Origin: Alistipes_A hominis
Lineage (GTDB): Bacteria > Bacteroidota > Bacteroidia > Bacteroidales > Rikenellaceae
Direction of reading: 5' to 3'
Assembly: GCF_014288115.1 (NCBI RefSeq)
Contig: NZ_JACOOK010000004.1
Span: 1-64,000, forward strand
DNA: 64,000 bases
Part shown: positions 8,758 through 16,837 of the stretch, piece after piece
How the letters are laid out: each line of letters begins with the position of its first letter
How positions within the stretch are numbered: position 1 is the first letter of the stretch
Notes under the pieces: model-generated
Database searches by the model: none
The model's input: only the letters and a program-made list of their open reading frames with translations
What the model was told of the DNA's origin: nothing
Translations under genes and position numbers: made by a program

Positions 8758-9855
8758 TTATACCGACAGCGGGCCGCGTTTGCGGCGCAGTTCCGCTGCG
8801 CGGAACTCGGCCTGTAGCGAAGCGATCGTTTCGCGGACGCTCGTGATCTTTTTGGACAGGAACGCATTGGCTCCTGCGAAAGCGTATCCGCGGGACAGGT
8901 TGCCTTTGGCCGCATTGTACAGCGCCATGATAATGCAGTAGGGACTCTTGGTGTAGTCGCAGGTCTTGATGCAGTGGAACGGGCACTTTTTCGGACGGGT
9001 CAGCCCTTCGCGCACCCGGCGGATGAATTCCCCGGCGATCGCGCGCCCCGGCATTCCTACCGGGCTGGCGATGATTTCGATGTCTTCCTCGCGGGAATTG
9101 ATATAAGTGTCCTTGAACGCCTGCGACGCGTCGCATTCTTCGGTCGTCACGAACTTGCTGCCGAGCTGCACCCCGTCGGCGCCGAGTTCCATGATCCGGT
9201 AGATGTCTTCGCCGGTATAGAGTCCTCCGGCGGCGATCACCGGGATGCGGCGGCCGTAGAGCTTTTCGAAATGCCGCGCTTCGGCGACCACTTCCGGAAC
9301 GATGTGTTCCAGCGAGTAGTTGGCGTCGTCGATCTGGTTGTTTTTATAGCCGAGGTGACCGCCCGCTTTCGGACCTTCGACGACGATGGCGTCGGGCAGG
9401 TAGTCGTAGTTCGCTTTCCATTTTTCGCAGATGATCTTCGCCGCGCGGGCCGAAGAGACGATGGGCACCAGTTTCGTGGTGCTCTCCCGCTGTAAGTAGG
9501 ACGGCAGGTCGAGCGGCAGTCCCGCGCCGGAGAAGATGATATCGGCCTTCTCCGCGATCGATGTTTTGACCATGTCCGAGAAGTTGCTCAGCGCGACCAT
9601 GACGTTGACCCCGATCACGCCGCGCGTTTTTGCGCGCGCCTTGCGGATCTCTTCTTTGAGACCCATTATGCTGTTCGTCAGATAGTCTTTCGAGAATTTC
9701 GGGTACAGCAGCCCCATTCCGGCGCACGAGATCACTCCGACGCCTCCTTCGTTGGCTACGGCCGAGGCCAGTCCCGAAAGGGAAATGCCTACTCCCATAC
9801 CGCCTTGGATGATAGGCAGTTTGATGGTAAGATCTCCGATTTTAAAGGATTTCAT
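8758..9855 (-). CDS. Nitronate monooxygenase / NPD-type FMN oxidoreductase
   Basis: The 365-residue TIM-barrel flavoprotein opens with LPIIQGGMGVGIS, the family signature for FMN binding, and carries VVEGPKAGGHLG and IPVIAAGG-type phosphate-binding segments and 'GADGVQLGSKFVTTEECDA'. It belongs to the 2-nitropropane dioxygenase / FabK-like family. Oxidation of alkyl nitronates is the usual assignment, but physiological substrates are rarely known. An extra Cys-rich stretch (CPFHCIKTCDYTKSPYC, about residues 292-308) near the C-terminus could bind metal or form disulfides. It recurs in Bacteroidota members as far as I recall. A TATATTTG minus-strand element (9887-9880) lies 25 nt upstream. Confidence 0.85.
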   Translation of the reverse strand: MKSFKIGDLTIKLPIIQGGMGVGISLSGLASAVANEGGVGVISCAGMGLLYPKFSKDYLTNSIMGLKEEIRKARAKTRGVIGVNVMVALSNFSDMVKTSIAEKADIIFSGAGLPLDLPSYLQRESTTKLVPIVSSARAAKIICEKWKANYDYLPDAIVVEGPKAGGHLGYKNNQIDDANYSLEHIVPEVVAEARHFEKLYGRRIPVIAAGGLYTGEDIYRIMELGADGVQLGSKFVTTEECDASQAFKDTYINSREEDIEIIASPVGMPGRAIAGEFIRRVREGLTRPKKCPFHCIKTCDYTKSPYCIIMALYNAAKGNLSRGYAFAGANAFLSKKITSVRETIASLQAEFRAAELRRKRGPLSV

Positions 9856-9879
9856 TCATTCAGGTTTAGAATTACGTCG

Positions 9880-9887
9880 CAAATATA
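9880..9887 (-). promoter_or_regulatory. -7 box for the flavoenzyme gene
   Basis: CAAATATA on the plus strand is TATATTTG on the minus strand, about 25 nt before the ATG. A TTG (9912-9910) lies 22 nt further upstream, slightly longer than the ideal 19. Confidence 0.5.
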
Positions 9888-10026
9888 ATTTATTTATGAC
9901 GTGTTCCGTCAAAATAAATTGTAAATATACGATGTCTAAATGCAAAAAAGACGAAGCCGCCCAACTCAAGGGGCGGCCCGTCCAACAAAACAAAACTAAT
10001 CCTAATCTAATTATGCAGTTGACTTG

Positions 10027-10860
10027 TCAGAGTGCTTTTTTTATCGACGATGCGGAAGAGATGGTGATGCTCCGGATCGTCGGGTCTCCTTTGTAAGTGA
10101 TGCTGGAGGCGCTGTTTCCGTTGGCCGTCAGGTCTCCCAGTACGGTTCCGGTGTTTACTTTCGACGCCGAGGACGCTTCGATCCGGCAATCCCGCGAACT
10201 GAGTTGCTGCCCGTCGAAATTCGAAGCTCCGCTGGCCTTGATGTCGGCGATCCCGGCGTTGCCGGCCATGCGGATGCGCGAGGCCCCGGAGATATCGCAG
10301 AACAGGTTGCCGCTGAACTCCCGGATATCGGCTTTCGAGGCCCCGTTCAGGATGCCGTTCAATTCCCGGCAGTTGATCGCGGCGTCGGTCATCCGGCTGG
10401 CTCCGCTGCATTGCAGGTTTACCTCTCCGGTGACCGCGATCTCCGGCCCGTTGAGTTTGGCCGCTCCGTTCAGTTCGATCTGCAGGGCGTTGCTTTCGAA
10501 ACCGCCGCTGCAAGCGATGCTGGCCGCTCCCGACCCGTGAATGAATTCGGGGTGCGGCAGATAGATTCTGGCGCGGCAAACCAGGTTGTTTTCGAAACGG
10601 AGCGGAGCGTTCGTCCTGAATCCGACCGTGACTACGCCCCGACCGTCCAACTCGAACAGCAAGATATCCTCGTATTCGGCGTTGACCTCTACGACGGCAT
10701 ACGTCCGGTCGGAGCGGATCAACTCCACGTTGAAAGAGCCGGAGGCCGCTACGCCGACGATCGGTTTCCCTTCGAAACGGGTCAGCCGTACCATCTGGGT
10801 CTGGGCTGCCAGAGCGATTCCCGGGACGAGCAATGCGAACAAAAAGAGTATTTTTCTCAT
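10027..10860 (-). CDS. Secreted head-GIN-domain (DUF2807) protein
   Basis: The 277-residue protein has a signal peptide (about 1-19, GIALAAQ). Its body has repeated short strands of the type 'GASxxxGxxxxxxx', with recurring SGAS, NGAS and SSAS turns. It also has the early 'VAASGSFNVELIRSD' block that defines the head-GIN family. The fold is a right-handed beta-helix. Function is unknown, but these proteins are common envelope components in Bacteroidota. It stands alone on the minus strand and diverges from pdxA across a 186-nt gap. Confidence 0.82.
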   Translation of the reverse strand: MRKILFLFALLVPGIALAAQTQMVRLTRFEGKPIVGVAASGSFNVELIRSDRTYAVVEVNAEYEDILLFELDGRGVVTVGFRTNAPLRFENNLVCRARIYLPHPEFIHGSGAASIACSGGFESNALQIELNGAAKLNGPEIAVTGEVNLQCSGASRMTDAAINCRELNGILNGASKADIREFSGNLFCDISGASRIRMAGNAGIADIKASGASNFDGQQLSSRDCRIEASSASKVNTGTVLGDLTANGNSASSITYKGDPTIRSITISSASSIKKAL

Positions 10861-10966
10861 AACGGGTCGTGATTATCCGGAACGGAATCCTGTGAAATTA
10901 TTTATACAACGGGAAAGAGGTGTAAAAGTTACAGTTGCAGTGCGATATTTATTCGAGATAGTTTTA

Positions 10967-10974
10967 TATCTTTG
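10967..10974 (+). promoter_or_regulatory. -7 box before pdxA
   Basis: TATCTTTG matches TAnnTTTG and lies 72 nt before the pdxA ATG. The expected TTG at -33 is absent. No other promoter is apparent before thrS, so pdxA and thrS may share this one. Confidence 0.5.
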
Positions 10975-11046
10975 CATATTCTATTTTCGAACGGCGGTTG
11001 TCTGCGGGTTTTAGCCGGAGACGCCGGAATTTCAAATAAATGACGT

Positions 11047-12141
11047 ATGAGTGATTCCAAAATACGGATCGGTATTACGCAGGGCGATGTGAACGGCATC
11101 GGATACGAGGTGATTATCAAGACGCTTTGCGATCCGCGAATGTGCGAATTGTGCACGCCGATCGTTTACGGTTCGGCCAAGGCGGCTTCTTTTTATAAAA
11201 AACAGATCGACGCGGCGGAAAACTTCGGATTCAGTACGGTTGTGTCGGCCCGCGAGGCCGCTCCGAAACGGATCAGCCTGGTCGATTGCGTGTCCGGCGA
11301 CTTGCGCGTCGAACCGGGCGTGCTGAGCGCGGCGGCCGGCGAGGCTTCCGTCGCTGCGCTCCGGGCTGCGGCCGCCGACCTAAAAGCCGGCCTGATCGAC
11401 GCGGTGGTTACGGCTCCGATCTGCAAGGAGAACGTGCAGGGCGAACAGTTCGGCTTTACCGGGCATACCGAATTTTTCGCGCACGAATTCGGCGGCGATC
11501 CGCTGATGCTGATGTGCAGCGATCTGCTGAAGGTGGGGCTGGTAACCATTCATATCCCGGTTTCGGAGGTCAGCGCATCGGTTACCAAACAGCGGATCGT
11601 GACCAAGTTGCGCGAGCTCCGGCAGTCGCTGATCCAGGATTTCTCGGTGCGCGAACCGCGCATCGCCGTACTGAGTCTCAATCCGCATGCCGGCGACGGA
11701 GGATTGATCGGCAGCGAGGAGAAGGAGATCATCGTTCCGGCCATTCAGGCTGCTTCCCAGCAGAAAATACTGGCTTTCGGACCGTTTGCCGCCGACGGCT
11801 TTTTCGCTTCGGCCGGTTATATGAAATACGACGCCGTGCTGGCGATGTACCACGATCAGGGACTCGCTCCATTCAAGGCGCTCAGTTGCGGCGGGGTGAA
11901 CTTTACGGCGGGGTTGCCGGTCGTCCGTACCAGTCCGGCGCACGGCGTGGGCTTCGACATCGCCGGGGAGAACCGGGCCGACGAGAGCGCAATGCGCGAT
12001 GCGATCTACCTCGCGCTCGACGTAGTGCGCAGCCGCCGCGTATACGCGGCGATTACGGCGAACCCGTTGCAGAAATACAAACGGGACAGCGGCGCCGACG
12101 TGTCGGCATCCGAGCTGCCCGATGAACCGGAAAAAGCATAA
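11047..12141 (+). CDS. pdxA: 4-hydroxythreonine-4-phosphate dehydrogenase PdxA
   Basis: PdxA oxidises 4-phosphohydroxy-L-threonine with NAD+ in the DXP-dependent route to pyridoxal phosphate. At 364 residues it is slightly longer than the typical 330. Visible signatures are ITQGDVNGIGYEV at the N-terminus, VTAPICKE, the metal/substrate His in FTGHTEFFA, SLNPHAGDGG, and YHDQGLAPFK near residue 275. The C-terminal segment after 'AITANP' is a short charged tail. The gene is followed 50 nt later by thrS, with a small GC-rich hairpin (12152-12175) between them. Confidence 0.95.
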   Translation: MSDSKIRIGITQGDVNGIGYEVIIKTLCDPRMCELCTPIVYGSAKAASFYKKQIDAAENFGFSTVVSAREAAPKRISLVDCVSGDLRVEPGVLSAAAGEASVAALRAAAADLKAGLIDAVVTAPICKENVQGEQFGFTGHTEFFAHEFGGDPLMLMCSDLLKVGLVTIHIPVSEVSASVTKQRIVTKLRELRQSLIQDFSVREPRIAVLSLNPHAGDGGLIGSEEKEIIVPAIQAASQQKILAFGPFAADGFFASAGYMKYDAVLAMYHDQGLAPFKALSCGGVNFTAGLPVVRTSPAHGVGFDIAGENRADESAMRDAIYLALDVVRSRRVYAAITANPLQKYKRDSGADVSASELPDEPEKA

Positions 12142-12191
12142 CGAATACCAGCCGGCGCAGCTCGTATTGCGCCGGATAAACGAATAGATTC

Positions 12192-14138
12192 ATGATGATA
12201 AAAGTAACTTTTCCCGACGGCGGCATTCGTGAGTACGCCCAGGGAACGACCGCAATGCAAATTGCGGAGAGCATCAGCCCGCGCCTGGCGCAGGAGGTGT
12301 TGTCGGCTTCGGTCAACGGCGAGATCGTCGATCTGAACCGCCCGATCAACGAAGATTCGTCGGTCAAATTGCACAAATGGGAAGATCCCGAAGGCAAGAA
12401 AGCGTTCTGGCACTCTTCGTCGCATCTGTTGGCCGAGGCGCTCGAAGCGCTCTATCCGGGGATCAAGTTCGGGATTGGGCCGAGCATCGAGAACGGCTTT
12501 TACTACGATGTGGACAGTCCGACGCCGATCACCGAAGGCGATCTGCCGAAGATCGAGAAAAAGATGGAAGAACTGGCGCGCACGAAGGAGGCGATCTGTC
12601 GCCGCGAGGTCAGCAAGTCCGAGGCGATGAAGACCTATACCGAAAAAGGCGACCAGTATAAAGTGGAATTGATCGAGGGGCTCGAAGACGGGACGATCAG
12701 TTTCTATACGAACGGTAATTTTACCGATTTGTGCCGCGGGCCGCACCTGCCGCACATGGGCTACGTGAAGGCGATCAAGCTGACTTCGGTGGCCGGGGCC
12801 TACTGGCGCGGCAACGAGAACAACAAGATGCTGACCCGTATCTACGGAATCACCTTTCCGAAAAAATCGATGCTCGACGAATACCTGGCGATGCTCGAGG
12901 AGGCCAAGAAGCGCGACCACCGCAAGCTCGGCAAGGAGCTCGAACTGTTTTGTTTCTCGCCGCGCGTGGGAGCGGGCTTGCCGTTGTGGCTGCCGAAAGG
13001 CGCTGCGCTCAGGGATCGTTTGGAACACTTTTTGAGGAACGTGCAGAAGCAGTACGGGTACCTGCAGGTAATCACGCCGCACATCGGGATGAAAGACCTG
13101 TACGTTACTTCGGGGCATTACGCCAAGTACGGGAAAGACTCGTTCCAGCCGATCCATACGCCGGATGACAGCGAGGAGTTTCTGCTCAAGCCGATGAACT
13201 GCCCGCACCATTGCGAAATCTACAAATTCAAACCGCGTTCTTACAAAGATCTGCCGTTGCGTTTCGCCGAATTCGGCACCGTGTACCGCTACGAACAGAG
13301 CGGCGAGTTGCACGGGCTGACCCGGGTACGCGGGTTTACGCAGGACGACGCCCACATCTTTTGCCGTCCCGACCAGTTGAAGGACGAGTTCATGAAGGTG
13401 ATCGACATCGTGCTGTATATTTTCAAGACGTTGAGTTTCGATAAGTTTACCGCACAGGTGTCGCTGCGCGATCCGAACAACAAGGAGAAGTACATCGGCT
13501 CGGACGAAAACTGGCACAAGGCCGAACAGGCGATCATCGAGGCGGCCGCCGAAAAGGGACTGAATACGACCGTCGAACTCGGCGAGGCCGCCTTCTACGG
13601 GCCGAAGCTGGACTTCATGGTGCGCGATGCGATCGGTCGTCAGTGGCAGCTCGGAACGATCCAGGTGGATTACAACCTGCCCGAACGTTTCGACCTGACT
13701 TATAAAGGGTCGGACGACAAGGAGCATCGCCCGATCATGATCCACCGCGCGCCGTTCGGCTCGATGGAGCGTTTCGTGGCCGTCCTGCTTGAGCATACCG
13801 GCGGAAAATTCCCGTTGTGGCTGTCTCCCGACCAGGTGGTCGTGCTGCCGATCAGCGAAAAATTCAACGATTATGCGAAAAAAGTTTCAGATTTTCTAAA
13901 TAATTCCGATATTCGTGCTCAGGTGGACGACCGTAACGAGAAGATCGGACGGAAGATCCGGGACAACGAACTGAAACGGATTCCGTTCCTGCTGATCGTC
14001 GGGGAAAAGGAGGAACAGGAAGGCACGGTGGCTGTCCGCGCCCAGGGCGAAGGCGACAAGGGCGTGATGACGAAGGACGATTTCGTCGGACTGATCCGCA
14101 AGATGGTCGCCGACGAGATTCAGAAGTTGAATAAATAG
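12192..14138 (+). CDS. thrS: Threonyl-tRNA synthetase
   Basis: This class II synthetase charges tRNA-Thr. It is 648 residues, the normal length. Domain order is TGS (about 1-62, VTFPDGGIREYAQGT), the editing domain with the HSSSHLLAEAL zinc/water-binding histidines (about 75-90), the catalytic core with KPMNCPHHC (zinc Cys), the motif-2 region RFAEFGTVYRYEQSGELHGL and the motif-3 region IHRAPFGSMERF, and a C-terminal anticodon-binding domain. Two ATGs are adjacent (12192 and 12195) and either could be used. A hairpin separates it from infC. Confidence 0.97.
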   Translation: MMIKVTFPDGGIREYAQGTTAMQIAESISPRLAQEVLSASVNGEIVDLNRPINEDSSVKLHKWEDPEGKKAFWHSSSHLLAEALEALYPGIKFGIGPSIENGFYYDVDSPTPITEGDLPKIEKKMEELARTKEAICRREVSKSEAMKTYTEKGDQYKVELIEGLEDGTISFYTNGNFTDLCRGPHLPHMGYVKAIKLTSVAGAYWRGNENNKMLTRIYGITFPKKSMLDEYLAMLEEAKKRDHRKLGKELELFCFSPRVGAGLPLWLPKGAALRDRLEHFLRNVQKQYGYLQVITPHIGMKDLYVTSGHYAKYGKDSFQPIHTPDDSEEFLLKPMNCPHHCEIYKFKPRSYKDLPLRFAEFGTVYRYEQSGELHGLTRVRGFTQDDAHIFCRPDQLKDEFMKVIDIVLYIFKTLSFDKFTAQVSLRDPNNKEKYIGSDENWHKAEQAIIEAAAEKGLNTTVELGEAAFYGPKLDFMVRDAIGRQWQLGTIQVDYNLPERFDLTYKGSDDKEHRPIMIHRAPFGSMERFVAVLLEHTGGKFPLWLSPDQVVVLPISEKFNDYAKKVSDFLNNSDIRAQVDDRNEKIGRKIRDNELKRIPFLLIVGEKEEQEGTVAVRAQGEGDKGVMTKDDFVGLIRKMVADEIQKLNK

Positions 14139-14146
14139 AAAAGGAT

Positions 14147-14203
14147 GAAAACGGGAGGCGGATGCCGCGCCGGAACCGGAGCCGCAAACGGCTCCCGTTT
14201 TTA
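14147..14203 (+). terminator. Terminator or attenuator between thrS and infC
   Basis: 'aaaacgggag' pairs with 'ctcccgtttt' across a GC-rich interior that can also pair in part, followed by a short T-run. It ends about 25 nt before the infC Shine-Dalgarno site. It could stop thrS transcripts or modulate read-through into infC. Confidence 0.6.
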
Positions 14204-14229
14204 CAGATAAAATTTTGTTTCACTAACGT

Positions 14230-14236
14230 AAGGAGG
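14230..14236 (+). promoter_or_regulatory. infC: Strong Shine-Dalgarno site before infC
   Basis: AAGGAGG is an almost perfect anti-SD complement, unusual in Bacteroidota, where most genes lack one. It lies 8 nt before an ATA and 11 nt before an ATT codon, both in frame with infC. It is 38 nt from the first in-frame ATG, too far to serve that codon. Confidence 0.7.
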
Positions 14237-14247
14237 ACAAAACTATA

Positions 14248-14811
14248 ATTACGAAACCACAATCGAGACCCTACATGAGGGGAAGAATGCCGGAAAAAGA
14301 GGCCGCGCATAAGATCAATAATTTTATTACGGCGCCGCAGGTCAGGGTGGTCGGCGACAATATCGAGCAGCCGGAGGTGATGTCGCTGCGCGATGCGCTG
14401 AACAAAGCCGACGAGATGGGCCTGGATCTGGTGGAGATCTCTCCGAAGGCCGATCCGCCCGTATGCCGGATCGTCGATTATTCGAAATTCCTTTATCAGC
14501 AGAAGAAAAAGGCGAAAGAGATCAAATCGAAGATCGTCAAGGTGGTGGTCAAGGAGATCCGTTTCGGGCCCAATACCGACGACCACGATTACGATTTTAA
14601 ACTGAAACACGCCGAGAACTTCCTGAAAGAGGGGGCCAAGGTGAAAGCCTACGTCTTTTTCAGAGGACGCCAGATCGTGTTCAAGGATCAGGGCGAAATC
14701 CTGTTGCTGCGTTTCGCGACCGATCTGGAAGAGCTGGCCAAAGTGGAGCAGATGCCGCGCCTCGAAGGGAAGCGGATGATCCTGATTCTGGCTCCGAAGC
14801 CGAAGAAGTAG
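14248..14811 (+). CDS. infC: Translation initiation factor IF-3
   Basis: IF-3 binds the 30S subunit, prevents subunit joining and rejects wrong start codons. Its N-domain contains VRVVGDNIEQPEVMSLRDAL and LVEISPKADPPVCRIVDYSKF. A Lys-rich linker follows (about 88-100). The C-domain contains VKEIRFGPNTDDHDYDFKLKHA and FFRGRQIVFKDQG. I place the start at ATT 14248 (TKPQSRPYMRGR follows), because the only good ribosome site is spaced for that codon (or ATA 14245). Starting at ATG 14275 would leave the site unused. A rare AUU start is the textbook arrangement in E. coli infC, where IF-3 represses its own synthesis. rpmI and rplT, the usual followers, are absent here. Confidence 0.9.
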   Translation: MTKPQSRPYMRGRMPEKEAAHKINNFITAPQVRVVGDNIEQPEVMSLRDALNKADEMGLDLVEISPKADPPVCRIVDYSKFLYQQKKKAKEIKSKIVKVVVKEIRFGPNTDDHDYDFKLKHAENFLKEGAKVKAYVFFRGRQIVFKDQGEILLLRFATDLEELAKVEQMPRLEGKRMILILAPKPKK

Positions 14812-14914
14812 CGTTTCTTCCCGGCCCCGATCGGGCCTGCAAACAAGCCCGGAGAGAATCAGGTTTCTTTCCGGGAATTTGTGTTTTTAAGAGAACTGAC
14901 CTAAAACTGACCGA

Positions 14915-15697
14915 ATGATGAAAAGATGGTTGCTCGTTTTCTGCGCGTTTCTGTGCGCCGGGAGTTTCGTTTCCTGCGGCGTGCAGCGTTATCGGGTCGA
15001 TTCCGCGAGCCGGGTCGTCGATACCGCCGGCACTTTCCGGAACGACCGGTTGGGATTGTCGTTCTATTTCAGTAAGTTTTATACGCAGCACGGGAGTTGC
15101 CCGCTGGATCGGGCGGCGGCCCGTATGCTGGCTGCCTGCGAGATCGACCCGAAAACCGATACGGTTCTGTTCGGCGGCGGGATGATGTTCTGCGTTCTTC
15201 GCTATTCGCGTCCGTCTTACCTGAATGAGACGAAAAAACATCCGCTCAGTTGGGAGCATCACCGGAATTGTTCGGTTTATCCGTTGCTTGATACGGTACA
15301 GAACCGGCCCTCCGGCTTTGTCGCGGAGCAGAAATGCCTGTTCTCGAACGAGAACCTGCGGAAATATTGTACGCCCGAAGAGATCGAACTGTTGACGACT
15401 TCGTCGTTTACCCGCAAAGTGAAAGTCTGCAAACGCGCCAAAACGGTGCTGATCGAAGACCTGATTCCCTGGAAGGGATGTGCCGTTTCGATGATCTATG
15501 TCCTGAAAATGTGGAACGGTAAGGACTGGGACGAATTCCAGACCTGGAAAGGGGGCGGCCACTTGTCCGATCCGTCGGCTCCGGACAATATGATGAGCTA
15601 TTGGCGCCGGCCGCAGAGCGATTTCGACCTGCGGCTGACTCGCGAGAACGGTATGCGGATGAAGCTGCCTTCCCGCATACCGGAGCAGCCGGAATAA
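14915..15697 (+). CDS. Hypothetical lipoprotein
   Basis: The 260-residue protein has a signal peptide and lipobox GSFVSC (Cys about 21-22). The mature part is globular and rich in Arg, Tyr and Cys, with blocks such as 'FRNDRLGLSFYFSKFYTQHG' and 'ALWGxxx'-free beta-like segments. I do not recognise the family. It heads a plus-strand run (gaps of 39, 51 and 19 nt) with the two predicted glycan-acting proteins and the HMA protein, so it may share their envelope role. Two adjacent ATGs (14915 and 14918) are possible starts. Confidence 0.65.
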   Translation: MMKRWLLVFCAFLCAGSFVSCGVQRYRVDSASRVVDTAGTFRNDRLGLSFYFSKFYTQHGSCPLDRAAARMLAACEIDPKTDTVLFGGGMMFCVLRYSRPSYLNETKKHPLSWEHHRNCSVYPLLDTVQNRPSGFVAEQKCLFSNENLRKYCTPEEIELLTTSSFTRKVKVCKRAKTVLIEDLIPWKGCAVSMIYVLKMWNGKDWDEFQTWKGGGHLSDPSAPDNMMSYWRRPQSDFDLRLTRENGMRMKLPSRIPEQPE

Positions 15698-15736
15698 CGA
15701 AAAACCATTTCCAACCTAACTAACTGATTCAAAACG

Positions 15737-16786
15737 ATGAAAAAAAGAACGATTCGATTCGGAGCGCTTGCGGCAATCCTGATCCTGACGGCCGGAACGC
15801 TTTGCTGCGCGGACGTTTCCGGCGGAAAAGACAACCGGAAAGTTACTCCTGTTCCGCCGTCCGAGCGCGAGGTGGGCATCGCCTACACTTCTTGGATGGA
15901 TAACGATATTTGGGGAAATACGTGGGGGATGCCGGCGCTGGGCCGGTACGATTCGCGTGACCGCCGCGTCATGCGTAAACATGCCGAGTGGCTGACCGAT
16001 GCGGGCGTCGACTTTATCTGGCTCGACTGGTCGAACAACGTGACTTACGATCCCGACGAATTTTGGGTAGGCGGGAAGCAGGATTTGATCGAGGACGCTA
16101 CGGCCATCCTGTTCGACGAGTACTACAAGATGGGCAAAGTAGGGATGAAACATCCGAAGATCAGTATTTTCATCGGGGTGACCGGGGCTCCGGAAGCCGC
16201 TGACGACGGCCGGTTGCAGAAGAAGGCCGACCAGGTGTACGACATGTACGCCAACAATCCGAAATACAAGGACATGATGCAGCTATACCTGGGTAAGCCG
16301 CTGTTGGTGGTGTATGTCGATACGCCGTCGCCGTGGCAGAACGGAACCCCGGAGTGGAACGACGACCGTTTCACGGTACGCTGGATGACCGGGTACGTCT
16401 CGGAACAGCCGTCGCTGCGCACCGAAGACCGGGTCAGCAAATACGGTTACTGGGCATGGGAAGACCGCGGCGAGCAGACCTATCCGATCTACGACGGGAA
16501 ACCCGAGACGATGGTCGTCTGCGCTGCGACCCGCAAGCAGGGCGATCCGGGCGATGCCGGTTACATTCCGGAAAAAGGACGCCGCGACGGGCAAACGCTC
16601 CGAGAGCAGTTCGCCCGCGCCCGGGAGATCGGAACCCGTTTTGCGATGGTCGTGTCGTGGAACGAATGGACGACCGGCGAACAGCCGAGCGTCGAGGTCA
16701 GCAAGGATATCGAGCCCTCCGTGGAGCACGGCGACAAATATTTGAAAATATTGAAGGAAGAGATCCGCAGGTTCAAGTCCGAGTGA
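15737..16786 (+). CDS. GH71/GH99-like secreted glycoside hydrolase
   Basis: The 349-residue protein has a signal peptide with a Cys-containing end (TLCCADVSGG), so it may be a lipoprotein. The barrel starts with VGIAYTSWMDND. It continues with 'WLTDAGVDFIWLDWSNNV' near residue 90 and 'GKPLLVVYVDTP' near 190. It closes with 'VVSWNEWTTGEQPS', then 'DIEPS' and 'GDKYL', a set characteristic of the GH71/GH99-like clan. Those families cleave alpha-mannan or alpha-1,3-glucan, but the substrate here cannot be read from sequence. It is followed by a GH127-like gene in the same run, suggesting joint action on a branched glycan. A divergent paralogue is at 2232. Confidence 0.7.
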   Translation: MKKRTIRFGALAAILILTAGTLCCADVSGGKDNRKVTPVPPSEREVGIAYTSWMDNDIWGNTWGMPALGRYDSRDRRVMRKHAEWLTDAGVDFIWLDWSNNVTYDPDEFWVGGKQDLIEDATAILFDEYYKMGKVGMKHPKISIFIGVTGAPEAADDGRLQKKADQVYDMYANNPKYKDMMQLYLGKPLLVVYVDTPSPWQNGTPEWNDDRFTVRWMTGYVSEQPSLRTEDRVSKYGYWAWEDRGEQTYPIYDGKPETMVVCAATRKQGDPGDAGYIPEKGRRDGQTLREQFARAREIGTRFAMVVSWNEWTTGEQPSVEVSKDIEPSVEHGDKYLKILKEEIRRFKSE

Positions 16787-16837
16787 CGGATGTTTGGCAG
16801 CGGGAATTAGAACTACTGAATCAAAATCGAAGAACCG

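Noticed and set aside
12006..13796. Long minus-strand open frame (about 596 codons) antisense to thrS
   Set aside because: thrS is a complete, well-conserved protein on the other strand; the antisense product has no family features and is explained by GC-rich codon structure.
14275..14277. ATG at 14275 as the infC start
   Set aside because: The strong Shine-Dalgarno site is 38 nt away; the residues encoded between ATT 14248 and this ATG look coding.
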